A stretch of 64,000 bases of DNA from Pseudomonas sp. UFMG81. GTDB lineage: Bacteria > Pseudomonadota > Gammaproteobacteria > Pseudomonadales > Pseudomonadaceae. The translations under genes and the position numbers were made by a program. The stretch spans positions 62,001 to 126,000 of the forward strand of contig NZ_JACAFQ010000001.1 in NCBI RefSeq assembly GCF_015354575.1, written 5' to 3'. The notes beneath the pieces are model-generated. The model saw only the letters and a program-made list of their open reading frames with translations. It made no database searches and was not told the DNA's origin. Below are positions 7,567-17,700 of this stretch, piece after piece. Each line of letters opens with the position of its first letter. Within the stretch, counting starts at the first letter, position 1.

Positions 7567-8809
7567 AACGTAGCGCCTCTGCAGGCTGGGTGCGCGAGGC
7601 GCGCCAGGCCGGGTACAGGGTGGCGAAGAAACTCAGGACCAGCGCCGCGCCGCAGACCATGTACACGTCCTGGGCCTGGAGCTGCGAAGGCAGGTAATCG
7701 ATGAAATACACGTCGGCATTGAGGAACTTGTGCCCGATCAGCGTCTCGATGCCGGCGATCGCCGCACTGACATTGAGCGCGCCGAGAATCCCCAGCACCG
7801 CGCCGATCAAGGTGCCGACCACGCCGATCACCGTGCCCTGGACCATGAAGATGGCCATGATCTGCCCAGGCGTGGCGCCAAGGGTGCGCAGGATGGCGAT
7901 GTCGCCGCGCTTGTCGTTGACCACCATCACCAGGGTGGAAATGATGTTGAACGCCGCCACCGCGACGATCAGCAGCAGCAACAGGCCGATCATGGACTTC
8001 TCCATGCGGATCGCCTGGTACAGGTTGCCGTGGGTGCGGGTCCAGTCACGCGGGTAGTATTCCTGGTCACCCAGTTGCTGGGCGATGGCCCAGGCGGCAC
8101 GCGGGGCCTGGAACAGGTCGTCGAACTTCAGGCGGATGCCCTGAACCTGGTCGGGCTTCCAGCGGTGCAGGCGCGACAGGTCGGCGATGTTGGTCAACCC
8201 AAGGTAGCCGTCAATCTCGCCGGCACCGACGTGGAAGGTACCCACCACGGTGAAGCGCTTCATGCGCGGGAACATCCCGGCGGGCGTGACGCTGACCTCC
8301 GGGGCGACGAAGGTCAGCTTGTCGCCGACGTTCACCCCCAGTTTCAGCGCGGCCTTGTCGCCGATCATGATGCCCCACTCGCCCGGCGCCAGCTTGTCGA
8401 GGCCGCCCTGCAGCACGAACTTGTCGATGATCGACACCTCGCGCTCACGGGCCGGGTCGATGCCGTTGAGCAGCACCTTCTGCACCTTGCCCTCGTGAGT
8501 AAGCAGGCCCTGCATCTGGGTGAAGGGCGCGACCGCCGTCACCTGCGGATTCTGCTTTACTTTATCGGCAAGGGCCTGCCAGTCGTTGATCGGCTGGCCG
8601 GTCTCCAGCGTGGCGTGGGGGATCATCCCCAGCACGCGGGTACGCATCTCGTGATCGAAGCCGTTCATCACCGAGAGCACCACGATCATCACCACCACGC
8701 CCAGGGCGAGGCCGATCATCGAGGTGAGCGAAATGAACGAAACGAAGTGGTTGCGACGCTTGGCACGGGTGTAGCGCGTACCAATGAATACGAAAAGAGG
8801 TCTGAACAT
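7559..8809 (-). CDS. lolC: Lipoprotein-releasing ABC transporter permease LolC
   Basis: First gene of lolC-lolD-lolE; 416 residues, starting [20 protein letters not shown]. One membrane helix near residues 24-46 ([20 protein letters not shown]), a periplasmic domain that binds lipoprotein and LolA, then three C-terminal helices starting at [20 protein letters not shown]. The conserved [20 protein letters not shown] cytoplasmic loop is present. The stop overlaps the lolD start, showing one operon. The divergent PilZ gene starts 93 bases away, so a promoter must lie in 8810-8902. Confidence 0.93.
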   Translation of the reverse strand: MFRPLFVFIGTRYTRAKRRNHFVSFISLTSMIGLALGVVVMIVVLSVMNGFDHEMRTRVLGMIPHATLETGQPINDWQALADKVKQNPQVTAVAPFTQMQGLLTHEGKVQKVLLNGIDPAREREVSIIDKFVLQGGLDKLAPGEWGIMIGDKAALKLGVNVGDKLTFVAPEVSVTPAGMFPRMKRFTVVGTFHVGAGEIDGYLGLTNIADLSRLHRWKPDQVQGIRLKFDDLFQAPRAAWAIAQQLGDQEYYPRDWTRTHGNLYQAIRMEKSMIGLLLLLIVAVAAFNIISTLVMVVNDKRGDIAILRTLGATPGQIMAIFMVQGTVIGVVGTLIGAVLGILGALNVSAAIAGIETLIGHKFLNADVYFIDYLPSQLQAQDVYMVCGAALVLSFFATLYPAWRASRTQPAEALRYE

Positions 8810-8902
8810 GTCGGGGCTTGTTCGGATGAAAGGGAACGTCCTTGTGGCGGGGCGCCTACAGCGGCTTTACACTCGGACCACCGCCGTAACCTTGGGTTCG
8901 CC

Positions 8903-9487
8903 ATGACGACACTAGACGAAGAAGATCGCCGCGAATACTACCGCATCGAAGATCGGATCGCACTTCAAATCAACCCCTTGAGCGCGGCTGAAGCCCTTGA
9001 AACAGAACTGTTGCAGGATGATTCACCGCTGTTCAACCTGCTCAGCGAGCTGCACCTTTCGGACTTCGAGTCGCAACACCTGCTGCGCCAGCTGAGCGAA
9101 AAGGACCGCACCCTCGCCGCCTTCCTGCGCGCCCAGAACAAACGCCTCGACCTGCTCAGCGCCGTGGTGGCGCAGACGCTGATCGGCGAGATCGGCCAGC
9201 CGATACCGGTGATCATCTCCGAAGGCGGCCTGGAATTTGCGCAAGCACAAAAGATCGCACCCGGCACCCGGGTCAAAGTGAAGATGGTGCTGATGCCCCG
9301 CGCCCACGGCCTGCTGCTGCGCGGCCGGGTCACCCACTGCGACCCGCGCCCCGACGGCGACTACGAGGTGGGCACCGAATTCATCGACATGACCGACGCC
9401 CAGCGCCAGTTGCTGGCACGCTACATCCTGCAGCGCCAGCAACAACAGCGGCGCCAGGCGCTGGAACAGAACGACCCCGCCTCCTGA
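8903..9487 (+). CDS. PilZ domain protein
   Basis: A 194-residue cytoplasmic protein. The N-terminal RREYYRIEDRIALQI looks like the arginine-rich c-di-GMP-binding motif (RxxxR) that opens PilZ domains. A helical insert (about residues 25-95) precedes a beta-rich half with ISEGGLEF, close to the second PilZ motif (D/N-x-S-x-x-G, with Ile in place of the Asp/Asn), and VGTEFIDM near the end. The C-terminus is a Gln/Arg-rich helix. Binding of c-di-GMP is likely but not proven because of the altered second motif. It is divergent from lolC and 30 bases upstream of the phosphodiesterase gene, so the two may share a transcript. Confidence 0.85.
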   Translation: MTTLDEEDRREYYRIEDRIALQINPLSAAEALETELLQDDSPLFNLLSELHLSDFESQHLLRQLSEKDRTLAAFLRAQNKRLDLLSAVVAQTLIGEIGQPIPVIISEGGLEFAQAQKIAPGTRVKVKMVLMPRAHGLLLRGRVTHCDPRPDGDYEVGTEFIDMTDAQRQLLARYILQRQQQQRRQALEQNDPAS

Positions 9488-9517
9488 GCTTATGCTCGCT
9501 GATTTGAAGGAACGAAC

Positions 9518-10234
9518 GTGACCCTGATCTATGGCCACCGCGGCGCCAAGGGCGAAGCCCCCGAGAACACCCTGAACAGCTTCCGCCAGTGCCTGTCGCA
9601 CGGCGTGACCCGCTGCGAACTCGACCTGCACCTGTCGGCCGACAACGAACTGATGGTGATCCACGACCCCACGCTCAAGCGCACCACTGGCCGACGCGGC
9701 AAGGTGGTCGAGCACACGGCCGCCGACCTGGTCACCTATGACGCGCGCAAGGGCGGCCCAGGCCATGTGCAGCCCTGCCCTATCCCCACACTGGAAGAAC
9801 TGTTCGAGAAATGCCCCTTCGAGCACTGGCAGCTCGAAGTGAAAAGCGCCTCGCGCACCCGCGCAGCCAGCACTGTGCTGGCGATTCGCGAACTGGCGCA
9901 GCAGTACGGTGTGCTGGACAAAGTCACCATCACGTCCAGCTCACGGGAAGTGCTGGGCGCCGCATTGGAGCTGGTGCCGGACGTGAAACGCGGCCTGGTC
10001 GCCGAGTACGCCTGGCTCGACCCGCTGAAGGTCGCGCAGAACTACGACTGCGAGATGCTCGCGTTGAACTGGACGCTGTGCACCCCCGAGCGCCTGCTCA
10101 AGGCCCAGAAACAGGGTTTGCACGTGTCGGTGTGGACGGTCAACGAACCGGCGCTGATGCGCCGGCTCGCTGATTTTGGCGTGGACAGCCTGATCACAGA
10201 CTTTCCCGGTTTGGCCAAGACCACCCTCGGGTAG
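9518..10234 (+). CDS. Glycerophosphodiester phosphodiesterase (GlpQ/UgpQ type)
   Basis: A 238-residue enzyme hydrolysing glycerophosphodiesters to glycerol-3-phosphate and an alcohol. The family motifs are clear: YGHRGAKGEAPENTLNSF near the N-terminus (catalytic His in HRG and metal-binding Glu in PENT), CELDLHLSADNELMVIHDPT (metal ligands and second catalytic His), and the closing VSVWTVNEPALMRRLADFGV and LITDFPG. There is no signal peptide, so it acts in the cytosol like UgpQ. A GTG start is used (GTGACCCTGATC), preceded by GAAGGAACG. It converges on sthA. Confidence 0.93.
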   Translation: MTLIYGHRGAKGEAPENTLNSFRQCLSHGVTRCELDLHLSADNELMVIHDPTLKRTTGRRGKVVEHTAADLVTYDARKGGPGHVQPCPIPTLEELFEKCPFEHWQLEVKSASRTRAASTVLAIRELAQQYGVLDKVTITSSSREVLGAALELVPDVKRGLVAEYAWLDPLKVAQNYDCEMLALNWTLCTPERLLKAQKQGLHVSVWTVNEPALMRRLADFGVDSLITDFPGLAKTTLG

Positions 10235-10251
10235 GGCTGAAATCGGTCTCC

Positions 10252-10276
10252 CCGACCGGCTCAGGCCACCGGTCGG
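10252..10276. terminator. Hairpin between convergent genes
   Basis: CCGACCGG and CCGGTCGG form an 8-base perfect stem with a 9-base loop between the phosphodiesterase and sthA stops. There is no T-run on either side, so an intrinsic terminator role is only possible. Confidence 0.4.
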
Positions 10277-10282
10277 AGCCGC

Positions 10283-11677
10283 TCAAAAAAGCCGGTTCAG
10301 ACCGTCGTAGGCAGCTACCCGATAGGCTTCGGCCATGGTCGGGTAGTTGAAGGTGGTGTTGACGAAGTACTTCAGGTTGTTCTGCTCGCCCGGCTGGTTC
10401 ATCACCGCCTGGCCGATGTGGACGATCTCCGAAGCCTGGTAGCCGAAGCAGTGCACGCCCAGGACCTCCAGGGTTTCGCGGTGGAACAGGATCTTCAGCA
10501 TGCCCTGCGGCTCGCCGGCAATCTGTGCACGGGCCATGCTCTTGAAGAAGGCCTTGCCCACTTCGTAGGGCACCTTGGCCTGCGTCAGTTCCTGCTCGTT
10601 CTTGCCGATCGAGCTGATCTCCGGAATGGTGTAGATGCCGGTCGGCACGTCATTGACGAAGCGCCAGCTGCCGTTGTCGACGATGCTGCCGGCGGCCGAA
10701 CGGCCCTGGTCGTGGGCGGCACTGGCCAGGCTCGGCCAGCCGATCACGTCACCGGCACCGTAGATGTTCGGCACGCTGGTGCGGTAGCTCTCGTCGACCT
10801 CGATCTGGCCACGGCTGTTGACCTTGATACCGATGTTTTCCAGGCCCAGCTTGTCGGTGTTGCCGGTACGGCCGTTGCACCACAGCAAGGCGTCGGCCTT
10901 GATCTTCTTGCCCGACTTCAGGTGCAGGATCACCCCGTTGTCCAGCCCCTCAACCCGCTCGTACTCCTCGTTGTGGCGCACGGTGATGTTGTTGTTGCTG
11001 AAGTGGTAGCTCAGCGCCTGGGAGATTTCCGAGTCGAGGAAGCTCAGCAACTGGCCGCGGTTGTCCACCAGCTCCACCAGCACGCCCAGGCCGCTGAAGA
11101 TCGAGGCGTATTCGCAACCGATCACCCCGGCTCCATAGACGATCAGCTTGCGCGGGGTGTGGCTGAGGCTGAGGATGGTGTCGCTGTCATAGACGCGTGG
11201 GTGGTGGAAGTCGATGTCCGCCGGGCGGTACGGGCGCGAGCCGGTGGCGATGATGATGTGCTTGGCGTTGAGCTTCTCGACCACACCGTTGGGGCAGACC
11301 ACTTCGATGGTCTGCTCGTCGGCGAAGCTGCCGGTGCCGACGAACACGTCGACGCGGTTGCGGGCGTAGTAGCCGGTGCGCGAGGCGACCTGCTTGCTGA
11401 TCACCTTCTCGGCGCTCTTGAGCACGTCGGGGAAGGAGAACCAGCGAGGTTCGCCGATGGCGCGGAACATCGGGTTGGTGTTGAACTGCATGATCTGCCG
11501 CACGGAGTGACGCAGCGCCTTGGACGGGATGGTGCCCAGGTGGGTGCAGTTGCCGCCGACCTGGCGGCGGCTGTCGACCATCGCCACCTTGCGCCCTGCT
11601 TTGGCGGCGTTCATTGCCGCGCCTTCTCCGGCCGGGCCGGAACCCAGCACCACTACGTCGTAGTTGTAGACAGCCAT
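10283..11677 (-). CDS. sthA: Soluble pyridine nucleotide transhydrogenase SthA
   Basis: A 464-residue FAD flavoprotein that transfers hydride between NADPH and NAD+ and so balances the two pools. The N-terminal FAD site is [20 protein letters not shown], the NAD(P) site is [20 protein letters not shown], and the FAD-ribityl motif is [10 protein letters not shown]. The region that carries the redox disulphide in related reductases reads [15 protein letters not shown], with only one cysteine, which is characteristic of SthA and separates it from lipoamide or glutathione reductase. The start is ATG 11677 with GAAGGAG seven bases upstream. The 11678-11881 spacer should hold its promoter. Confidence 0.96.
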   Translation of the reverse strand: MAVYNYDVVVLGSGPAGEGAAMNAAKAGRKVAMVDSRRQVGGNCTHLGTIPSKALRHSVRQIMQFNTNPMFRAIGEPRWFSFPDVLKSAEKVISKQVASRTGYYARNRVDVFVGTGSFADEQTIEVVCPNGVVEKLNAKHIIIATGSRPYRPADIDFHHPRVYDSDTILSLSHTPRKLIVYGAGVIGCEYASIFSGLGVLVELVDNRGQLLSFLDSEISQALSYHFSNNNITVRHNEEYERVEGLDNGVILHLKSGKKIKADALLWCNGRTGNTDKLGLENIGIKVNSRGQIEVDESYRTSVPNIYGAGDVIGWPSLASAAHDQGRSAAGSIVDNGSWRFVNDVPTGIYTIPEISSIGKNEQELTQAKVPYEVGKAFFKSMARAQIAGEPQGMLKILFHRETLEVLGVHCFGYQASEIVHIGQAVMNQPGEQNNLKYFVNTTFNYPTMAEAYRVAAYDGLNRLF

Positions 11678-11881
11678 GCGTACTCCTTCAGAACTGGCCC
11701 GCCGACCGGATGGCCGCGGGGCGCGATCATGCCGCCTGAGCGCCATGAGAAAATTCGGGTGCAGTCTAATCAAGCGTGAACGCCGCGCACATTAACCCTT
11801 GGTCGCGTCGTAGGCCACTGTTGCCTGCACTACATGTGGTTGCACCGGCTCCATGGTGCCGAATCATCCGTGGCTAGCCTT

Positions 11882-12880
11882 TCACTGCCCTTTCACCGCC
11901 CGTGCGAATGCCGGGGTGGAACGGGAGACGAAGCCACCTTCGGCCCGGGTCACCAATACCGCGGCGATTCCGTGCGCCACGGCGAAGTCCCAGCCCTGCT
12001 CCGGCCCAAGGATCAACAACAGCGTCGAATAACCGTCGGCCAGCAGCGCCGAGGCATCGAGCACGGTCACCGAAGCCAGGTCATGTTCGACCGGACGCCC
12101 GAGCCGGGCGTCGAAGGTGTGCGAATAGCGCCGGCCATTGTCCTCGAAATAGTGCCGATAGTCACCCGAGGTCGACACCGCCAGCCCTTGCACGGCAATG
12201 ACCTGGCGGGCGATCTGGCGGTCTTCGCGGGGCAGTTCCAGGGCTACCCGCCAGGGGCTGCCGTCGGGCTTATGGCCCATGGCCTTGAGTTCACCGGTGG
12301 CCTCGGCGAGGAAGCTGTCGATACCCATCCTTTGCAGGTGCGCGGCGATCAGGTCGACGGCATGGCCGGCGGCGATGCTGTTGAAATCCAGCTCGATTGG
12401 TGCGTCCTTGCACAGGGTTTGCCCCTCGATGCGCAGATGACGATAGCCCACACGCTGACGGGCCTGGGCCAGGGCCTGCGGATCAGGCACATGCAACGCC
12501 CGGGACTGCGGGCCGAAGCCCCACAGGTCGAGCAGTGGCTCGACGGTCAGGTCGAAGGCACCGCCGCTCTGGTCAGCCAGGTGCTGGCCGAGGGTGACCA
12601 GTTCAAGCATGTCGTCATCGACAGGCAGGCACTGGTTGGCCGGCAACTGGTTGAAGTGGCTGACGGTGGAATCGCCACGGTAGGTGGAATAGTGCGCGTC
12701 GACGGCCTGCAGGATACCTTCGACAGCCGCCTGCACCTGGGCTGGGGCCGGGCCGCCGGGTTGGCGCACGTACTGGATGCTGTAGCTGCTGCCCATGGTC
12801 GGGCCGCCGAAGCGTTCGAGGGTGGGACCCTGTTCGCAGCCCGTCAGGAGCATCAGGATGGACAAGAGTGCTGCGCGCAA
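11882..12880 (-). CDS. apbE: FAD:protein FMN transferase ApbE
   Basis: ApbE attaches FMN covalently to a Ser/Thr of target flavoproteins outside the cytoplasm. The N-terminus is a lipoprotein signal: from TTG 12880 it reads MRAALLSILMLLTGC, with LTGC as lipobox. Family blocks include GPTMGSSYSIQYV, DFNSIAAGHAVDLIAAHL, VSTSGDYRHYFEDNGRRYSH and FDARLGRPV. TTG 12880 was preferred over an in-frame GTG at 12916 because GAGAAAG lies upstream of it, whereas the GTG abuts a repeat and has no ribosome site. No nqr or rnf genes, the usual targets, are nearby, so its substrate is unknown here. Confidence 0.88.
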   Translation of the reverse strand: MRAALLSILMLLTGCEQGPTLERFGGPTMGSSYSIQYVRQPGGPAPAQVQAAVEGILQAVDAHYSTYRGDSTVSHFNQLPANQCLPVDDDMLELVTLGQHLADQSGGAFDLTVEPLLDLWGFGPQSRALHVPDPQALAQARQRVGYRHLRIEGQTLCKDAPIELDFNSIAAGHAVDLIAAHLQRMGIDSFLAEATGELKAMGHKPDGSPWRVALELPREDRQIARQVIAVQGLAVSTSGDYRHYFEDNGRRYSHTFDARLGRPVEHDLASVTVLDASALLADGYSTLLLILGPEQGWDFAVAHGIAAVLVTRAEGGFVSRSTPAFARAVKGQ

Positions 12881-12916
12881 ATGTGCTTTCTCGGTTATCA
12901 GTGCTGGTGCGGCCAC

Positions 12917-13033
12917 TGTAGGAGCGGCCTTGTGTCGCGAAAGGGCTGCAGAGCAGCCCCGGCAATCTTAGTGGTAACGCTGAAACCTAGGGGCCGCTGT
13001 GCGGCCCTTTCGCGACACAAGGCCGCTCCTACA
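12917..13033. repeat. Composite palindromic REP element, locus 3
   Basis: A 117-base element bounded by TGTAGGAGCGGCCTTGTGTC and its perfect inverse GACACAAGGCCGCTCCTACA. The middle is the most diverged of the six (AATCTTAGTGGTAACGCTGA in place of the usual ATCTTGAGGTG block). It lies directly upstream of apbE, leaving only 36 bases to the preferred start codon. Confidence 0.85.
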
Positions 13034-13066
13034 ACAATAGAGCCAGCACAGAGAACACCAGCCCCC

Positions 13067-13099
13067 AAAAAAACGGGAACCCGAAGGTTCCCGTTTTTT
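13067..13099 (-). terminator. Intrinsic terminator of the GAPDH gene
   Basis: ACGGGAACC and GGTTCCCGT form a 9-base stem with a CGAA loop, flanked by A-runs on one side and T-runs on the other. It works best for the GAPDH gene, which ends 18 bases away, and would block read-through into apbE. Confidence 0.9.
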
Positions 13100-13117
13100 C
13101 AACGCATTACAAGCGGA

Positions 13118-14566
13118 TCAGCGTGGAAACGCTGGCGGGTTCACACCGGCCATGTCTTCCATCACGCGAACTACCTGGCAGCTGTAGCCGAACTCGTTGT
13201 CGTACCAGACGTACAGGACAACGCGGTTGTCGCTGCAGATAGTCGCCTCGGCGTCAACCACACCGGCGTGGCGCGAACCGACGAAGTCGGTGGAGACCAC
13301 TTCCTGGGAGCTCACGTAGTCGATCTGCTTGTGCAGTTCGGAGTGCATGGCGGTCTGGCGCAGGTACTCGTTGAGCTCTTCGCGGTTGGTGGCCTTCTCA
13401 AGATTGAGGTTGAGGATGGCCATCGACACGTTTGGCGTCGGGACGCGGATCGCGTTGCCGGTCAGCTTGCCCTTGAGCACTGGCAGTGCCTTGGCGGCGG
13501 CGGTGGCGGCACCGGTCTCGGTGATGACCATGTTCAGCGGCGCGGCACGGCCACGGCGGCTGCCCTTGTGGAAGTTGTCGATCAGGTTCTGGTCGTTGGT
13601 GAACGAGTGAACGGTTTCGACGTGGCCATTGACGATGCCGTACTGGTCGTTGATGGCCTTGAGCACCGGCACGATGGCGTTGGTGGTGCACGATGCAGCG
13701 GAGATGATCTTGTCATCGGCGCTGATGTCGCCGTGGTTGATGCCGTGCACGATGTTCTTCAGCGCGCCCTTGCCAGGTGCGGTGAGGATCACGCGGGCAG
13801 CGCCTGGGCAGGCCAGGTGCTGGCCCAGGCCGTCGGCGTCACGCCATACACCGGTGTTGTCGACGATCAGCGCATCGCTGATGCCGTACTGGGTGTAGTC
13901 GACTTCGCTCGGGCTCTTGGCGTAGATGACCTGGATCAGGTTGCCGTTGGCGGTGATGGTGTTGTTGGCTTCGTCGATGGTGATGGTGCCATCGAACGGG
14001 CCGTGCACCGAGTCACGGCGCAGCAGGCTGGCACGCTTGACCAGGTCGTTCTCGGCACCCTTGCGCACGACGATGGCGCGCAGGCGCAGGCCGTCGCCGC
14101 CACCGGTCTTCTCGATCAGGATGCGCGCCAGCAGGCGGCCGATGCGGCCAAAGCCGTACAGCACGACGTCGGTGCCCTTGCGTGCGGAAGCGTTCTGCTG
14201 ACCGACCACATCGGCCAGTTCTTCGCGAACGAACTGCTCGGCGGTACGGCCGTTGCCTTCGAGCTTGAACTTGTTGGCCAGCTTGCCCAGGTCCACCGAA
14301 GCGGCGCCCAGTTTCAGCTCGCTCATGGCCTTGAGCAGGGGGAATGTCTCGTGGACGGACAGTTCGGTTTCGTCGGCTTGACGGTGACGCGCAAAGCGGT
14401 GGGCCTTGAGAATCGAGATAACCGAACGGTTGATCAGGCTGCGGCCATAGATCGAGCTCACCACGTTGTTGTTGCGGTAGAGCTGACCGATAAGCGGGAT
14501 CATCGCTTCAGCCAGGGCTTCACGATCGATCCACTCACCAAGACACTGGTCGGGCTTCTGAGTCAC
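13118..14566 (-). CDS. Glyceraldehyde-3-phosphate dehydrogenase, long GapB-like form
   Basis: About 482 residues, roughly 150 more than ordinary GAPDH because of an N-terminal helical extension (MTQKPDQCLGEWIDREALAE onward). The NAD-binding motif VVLYGFGRIGRLLARILIEK starts at about residue 132 and the catalytic cysteine is Cys293 in SAASCTTNAIVPVLKA. WYDNEFGYSCQVV near the end is typical. Start: GTG 14566 has GGAAGG six bases before it and gives the family start; ATG 14581 adds five residues and has no ribosome site. Comparable long enzymes sit next to mfd in other Pseudomonas. Whether it runs glycolytically or gluconeogenically cannot be read from sequence. mfd diverges from it. Confidence 0.9.
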   Translation of the reverse strand: MTQKPDQCLGEWIDREALAEAMIPLIGQLYRNNNVVSSIYGRSLINRSVISILKAHRFARHRQADETELSVHETFPLLKAMSELKLGAASVDLGKLANKFKLEGNGRTAEQFVREELADVVGQQNASARKGTDVVLYGFGRIGRLLARILIEKTGGGDGLRLRAIVVRKGAENDLVKRASLLRRDSVHGPFDGTITIDEANNTITANGNLIQVIYAKSPSEVDYTQYGISDALIVDNTGVWRDADGLGQHLACPGAARVILTAPGKGALKNIVHGINHGDISADDKIISAASCTTNAIVPVLKAINDQYGIVNGHVETVHSFTNDQNLIDNFHKGSRRGRAAPLNMVITETGAATAAAKALPVLKGKLTGNAIRVPTPNVSMAILNLNLEKATNREELNEYLRQTAMHSELHKQIDYVSSQEVVSTDFVGSRHAGVVDAEATICSDNRVVLYVWYDNEFGYSCQVVRVMEDMAGVNPPAFPR

Positions 14567-14748
14567 GGTAACCTTCCACATGTAGGGGAACAAAAAAGGG
14601 GCTACATTATGACGCCCCGCGGCGTATCGGGCAATGAGCGCCTGTCGCCGGCCCCAAGCCCCGTCATCAGGCCCTTTCAAGCCTGACAGCGTGCCCCGTC
14701 ACCGGTACAATCGACCTCTTTGCCGCAACGCTTGGAGCCCGATCTCCC

Positions 14749-17700
14749 GTGTCAGTTCTGCGCCTACCGCAACTGTCGGCCACGGCCGGCAAACAAACCT
14801 GGGGCAACTTGCCCGGTGCCAGCCTTAGCCTGGCCATCGCCGAGGCCGCCAGCAGCGCCGGTCGCTTCACCTTGCTGCTGACCGCCGACAGCCAGGCCGC
14901 CGACCGCCTGGAGCAGGAGCTGCGCTTCTTCGCCCCTGAGCTTCCGGTGCTGCCGTTCCCCGACTGGGAGACGCTGCCCTACGACCTGTTCTCGCCGCAC
15001 CAGGACATTATCTCCCAGCGCATCGCCAGCCTTTACCGGCTGCCGGAGCTGGACCACGGCATCCTGGTCGTCCCCGTCACCACCGCCCTGCACCGCCTGG
15101 CGCCCACGCGCTTCCTGCTGGGCAGCAGCCTGGTGCTGGACGTGGGCCAGAAGATTGATGTCGAACAGATGCGCACGCGCCTGGAAGCCAGCGGTTACCG
15201 CTGCGTCGACACGGTCTACGAGCATGGCGAGTTCGCCGTGCGCGGCGCACTGATCGACCTGTTCCCCATGGGCAGCAAGCAGCCGTACCGCATCGACCTG
15301 TTCGACGACGAGATCGAGACGCTGCGCACCTTCGACCCGGAAACCCAGCGCTCGATCGACAAGGTCGACTCGGTGCGCCTGCTGCCGGCGCGCGAGTTCC
15401 CCATGCAGAAGGACGAAGTGACCCGCTTCAAGGCGCGCTTCCGTGAGCGCTTCGATGTGGACTTCCGGCGCAGCGCGATCTTCCAGGACTTGACCAGCGG
15501 CATCATCCCGGCCGGCATCGAGTACTACCTGCCGCTGTTCTTCGAGGAAACCTCGACCCTGTTCGACTACCTGCCGGCGGACACCCAGGTGTTCTCCCTG
15601 CCGGGTGTGGAGCAGGCCGCCGAGCATTTCTGGAACGACGTGCGCGGTCGCTATGAAGAGCGCCGCGGCGATCTCAGCCGCCCGCTGCTGCCGCCCGCCG
15701 AACTGTTCATGCCGGTCGAGGACTGCTTCGCCAAGCTCAAACAATGGCCCCGCGTGGTGGTCAGCACCGAGGAGCTTGAACCTGGTGCGGGCCGCGAACG
15801 TTTCCCGGCGCGCGCCCTGCCCAACCTGGCCATCGAAGCCAAGGCCAACCAGCCGCTGGCGGCGCTTTCGAACTTCCTCGACCAGTTCCCTGGCCGGGTA
15901 CTGTTCACTGCCGAGTCCGCCGGCCGGCGCGAAGTGCTGCTGGAGCTGCTCGAACGCCTGAAGCTGCGCCCGCACACCGTCGACGGCTGGGCCGACTTCA
16001 TCACCGGCAGCGAGCGCCTGGCGATCACCATCGCCCCGCTCGACGAAGGCTTGCTGCTGGACGATCCGGCCATTGCACTGGTTGCCGAAAGCCCTCTGTT
16101 CGGCCAGCGCGTGATGCAGCGTCGCCGTCGCGACAAACGCGGCGAGGCGGCCAACGACGCGGTCATCAAGAACCTCACCGAGCTGCGCGAAGGCGCACCG
16201 GTGGTGCATATCGACCATGGCGTGGGCCGCTACCTCGGCCTTGCGACGCTGGAGATCGACGGCCAGGCCGCCGAATTCCTCACCCTCGAGTATGCCGAAG
16301 GCGCCAAGCTCTACGTGCCGGTGGCCAACCTGCACCTGATCGCCCGCTACACCGGCAGCGACGATGCCCTGGCCCCGCTGCACAGGCTCGGCTCCGAAAC
16401 CTGGCAAAAGGCCAAGCGCAAGGCCGCCGAGCAGGTGCGCGACGTCGCCGCCGAACTGCTCGACATCTACGCCCGCCGCGCCGCGCGCAAGGGCTATGCC
16501 TTCGCCGACCCGGCCGCCGACTACGCCACCTTCAGCGCCGGCTTCCCGTTCGAGGAAACCCCCGACCAGCAGAACGCCATCGAGGCCGTGCGCGAGGACA
16601 TGCTCGCCGCCAAACCGATGGACCGCCTGGTGTGCGGCGACGTCGGCTTCGGCAAGACCGAGGTGGCCATGCGCGCGGCCTTCATTGCCGTGCACAGCGG
16701 CCGTCAGGTGGCGGTACTGGTGCCCACCACCTTGCTCGCGCAACAGCACTACAACAGCTTCCGCGACCGCTTCGCCGACTGGCCGGTAACCGTCGAGGTG
16801 ATGAGCCGCTTCAAGTCGGCCAAGGAAGTCAGTGCCGCCGCCGCGGAGCTGGCCGAAGGCAAGATCGACATCCTCATCGGCACCCACAAGCTGCTGCAGG
16901 ACGATGTACGCTTCAAGGACCTGGGCCTGGCGATCATCGACGAGGAACACCGTTTCGGCGTACGCCAGAAAGAGCAGCTCAAGGCCCTGCGCAGCGAGGT
17001 GGACATCCTGACACTGACGGCCACGCCGATCCCGCGCACGCTGAACATGGCGGTATCGGGCATGCGCGACCTGTCGATCATCGCCACCCCACCGGCCCGC
17101 CGCCTGTCGGTGCGCACCTTCGTCATGGAGCAGAACAAGAGCACGGTCAAGGAAGCGCTGCTGCGCGAACTGCTGCGCGGCGGCCAGGTGTACTACCTGC
17201 ACAACGATGTGAAAACCATCGAGAAGTGCGCAGCGGACCTGGCCGAACTGGTTCCGGAAGCACGCATCGGCATCGGCCACGGGCAGATGCGCGAACGCGA
17301 ACTCGAACAGGTGATGAGCGACTTCTACCACAAGCGCTTCAACGTGCTGATCGCCTCGACCATCATCGAGACCGGCATCGACGTGCCCAGCGCCAACACC
17401 ATCGTCATCGAGCGCGCCGACAAGTTCGGCCTGGCACAGCTGCACCAGCTGCGCGGCCGCGTCGGCCGCAGCCACCACCAGGCCTACGCCTACCTGCTCA
17501 CCCCACCACGCCAGCAGATCAGCGCCGACGCCGAGAAACGCCTGGAAGCCATCGCCAACACCCAGGACCTGGGCGCCGGTTTCGTCCTGGCCACCAACGA
17601 CCTGGAAATCCGTGGTGCCGGCGAGCTGCTCGGCGACGGTCAGAGCGGGCAGATCCAGGCGGTCGGCTTCACCCTCTACATGGAAATGCTCGAGCGCGCG

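Noticed and set aside
5561..8809. lolC and lolE as a recent tandem duplication
   Set aside because: They differ along their whole length and flank lolD in the usual LolCDE order; this is the ancient paralogue pair.
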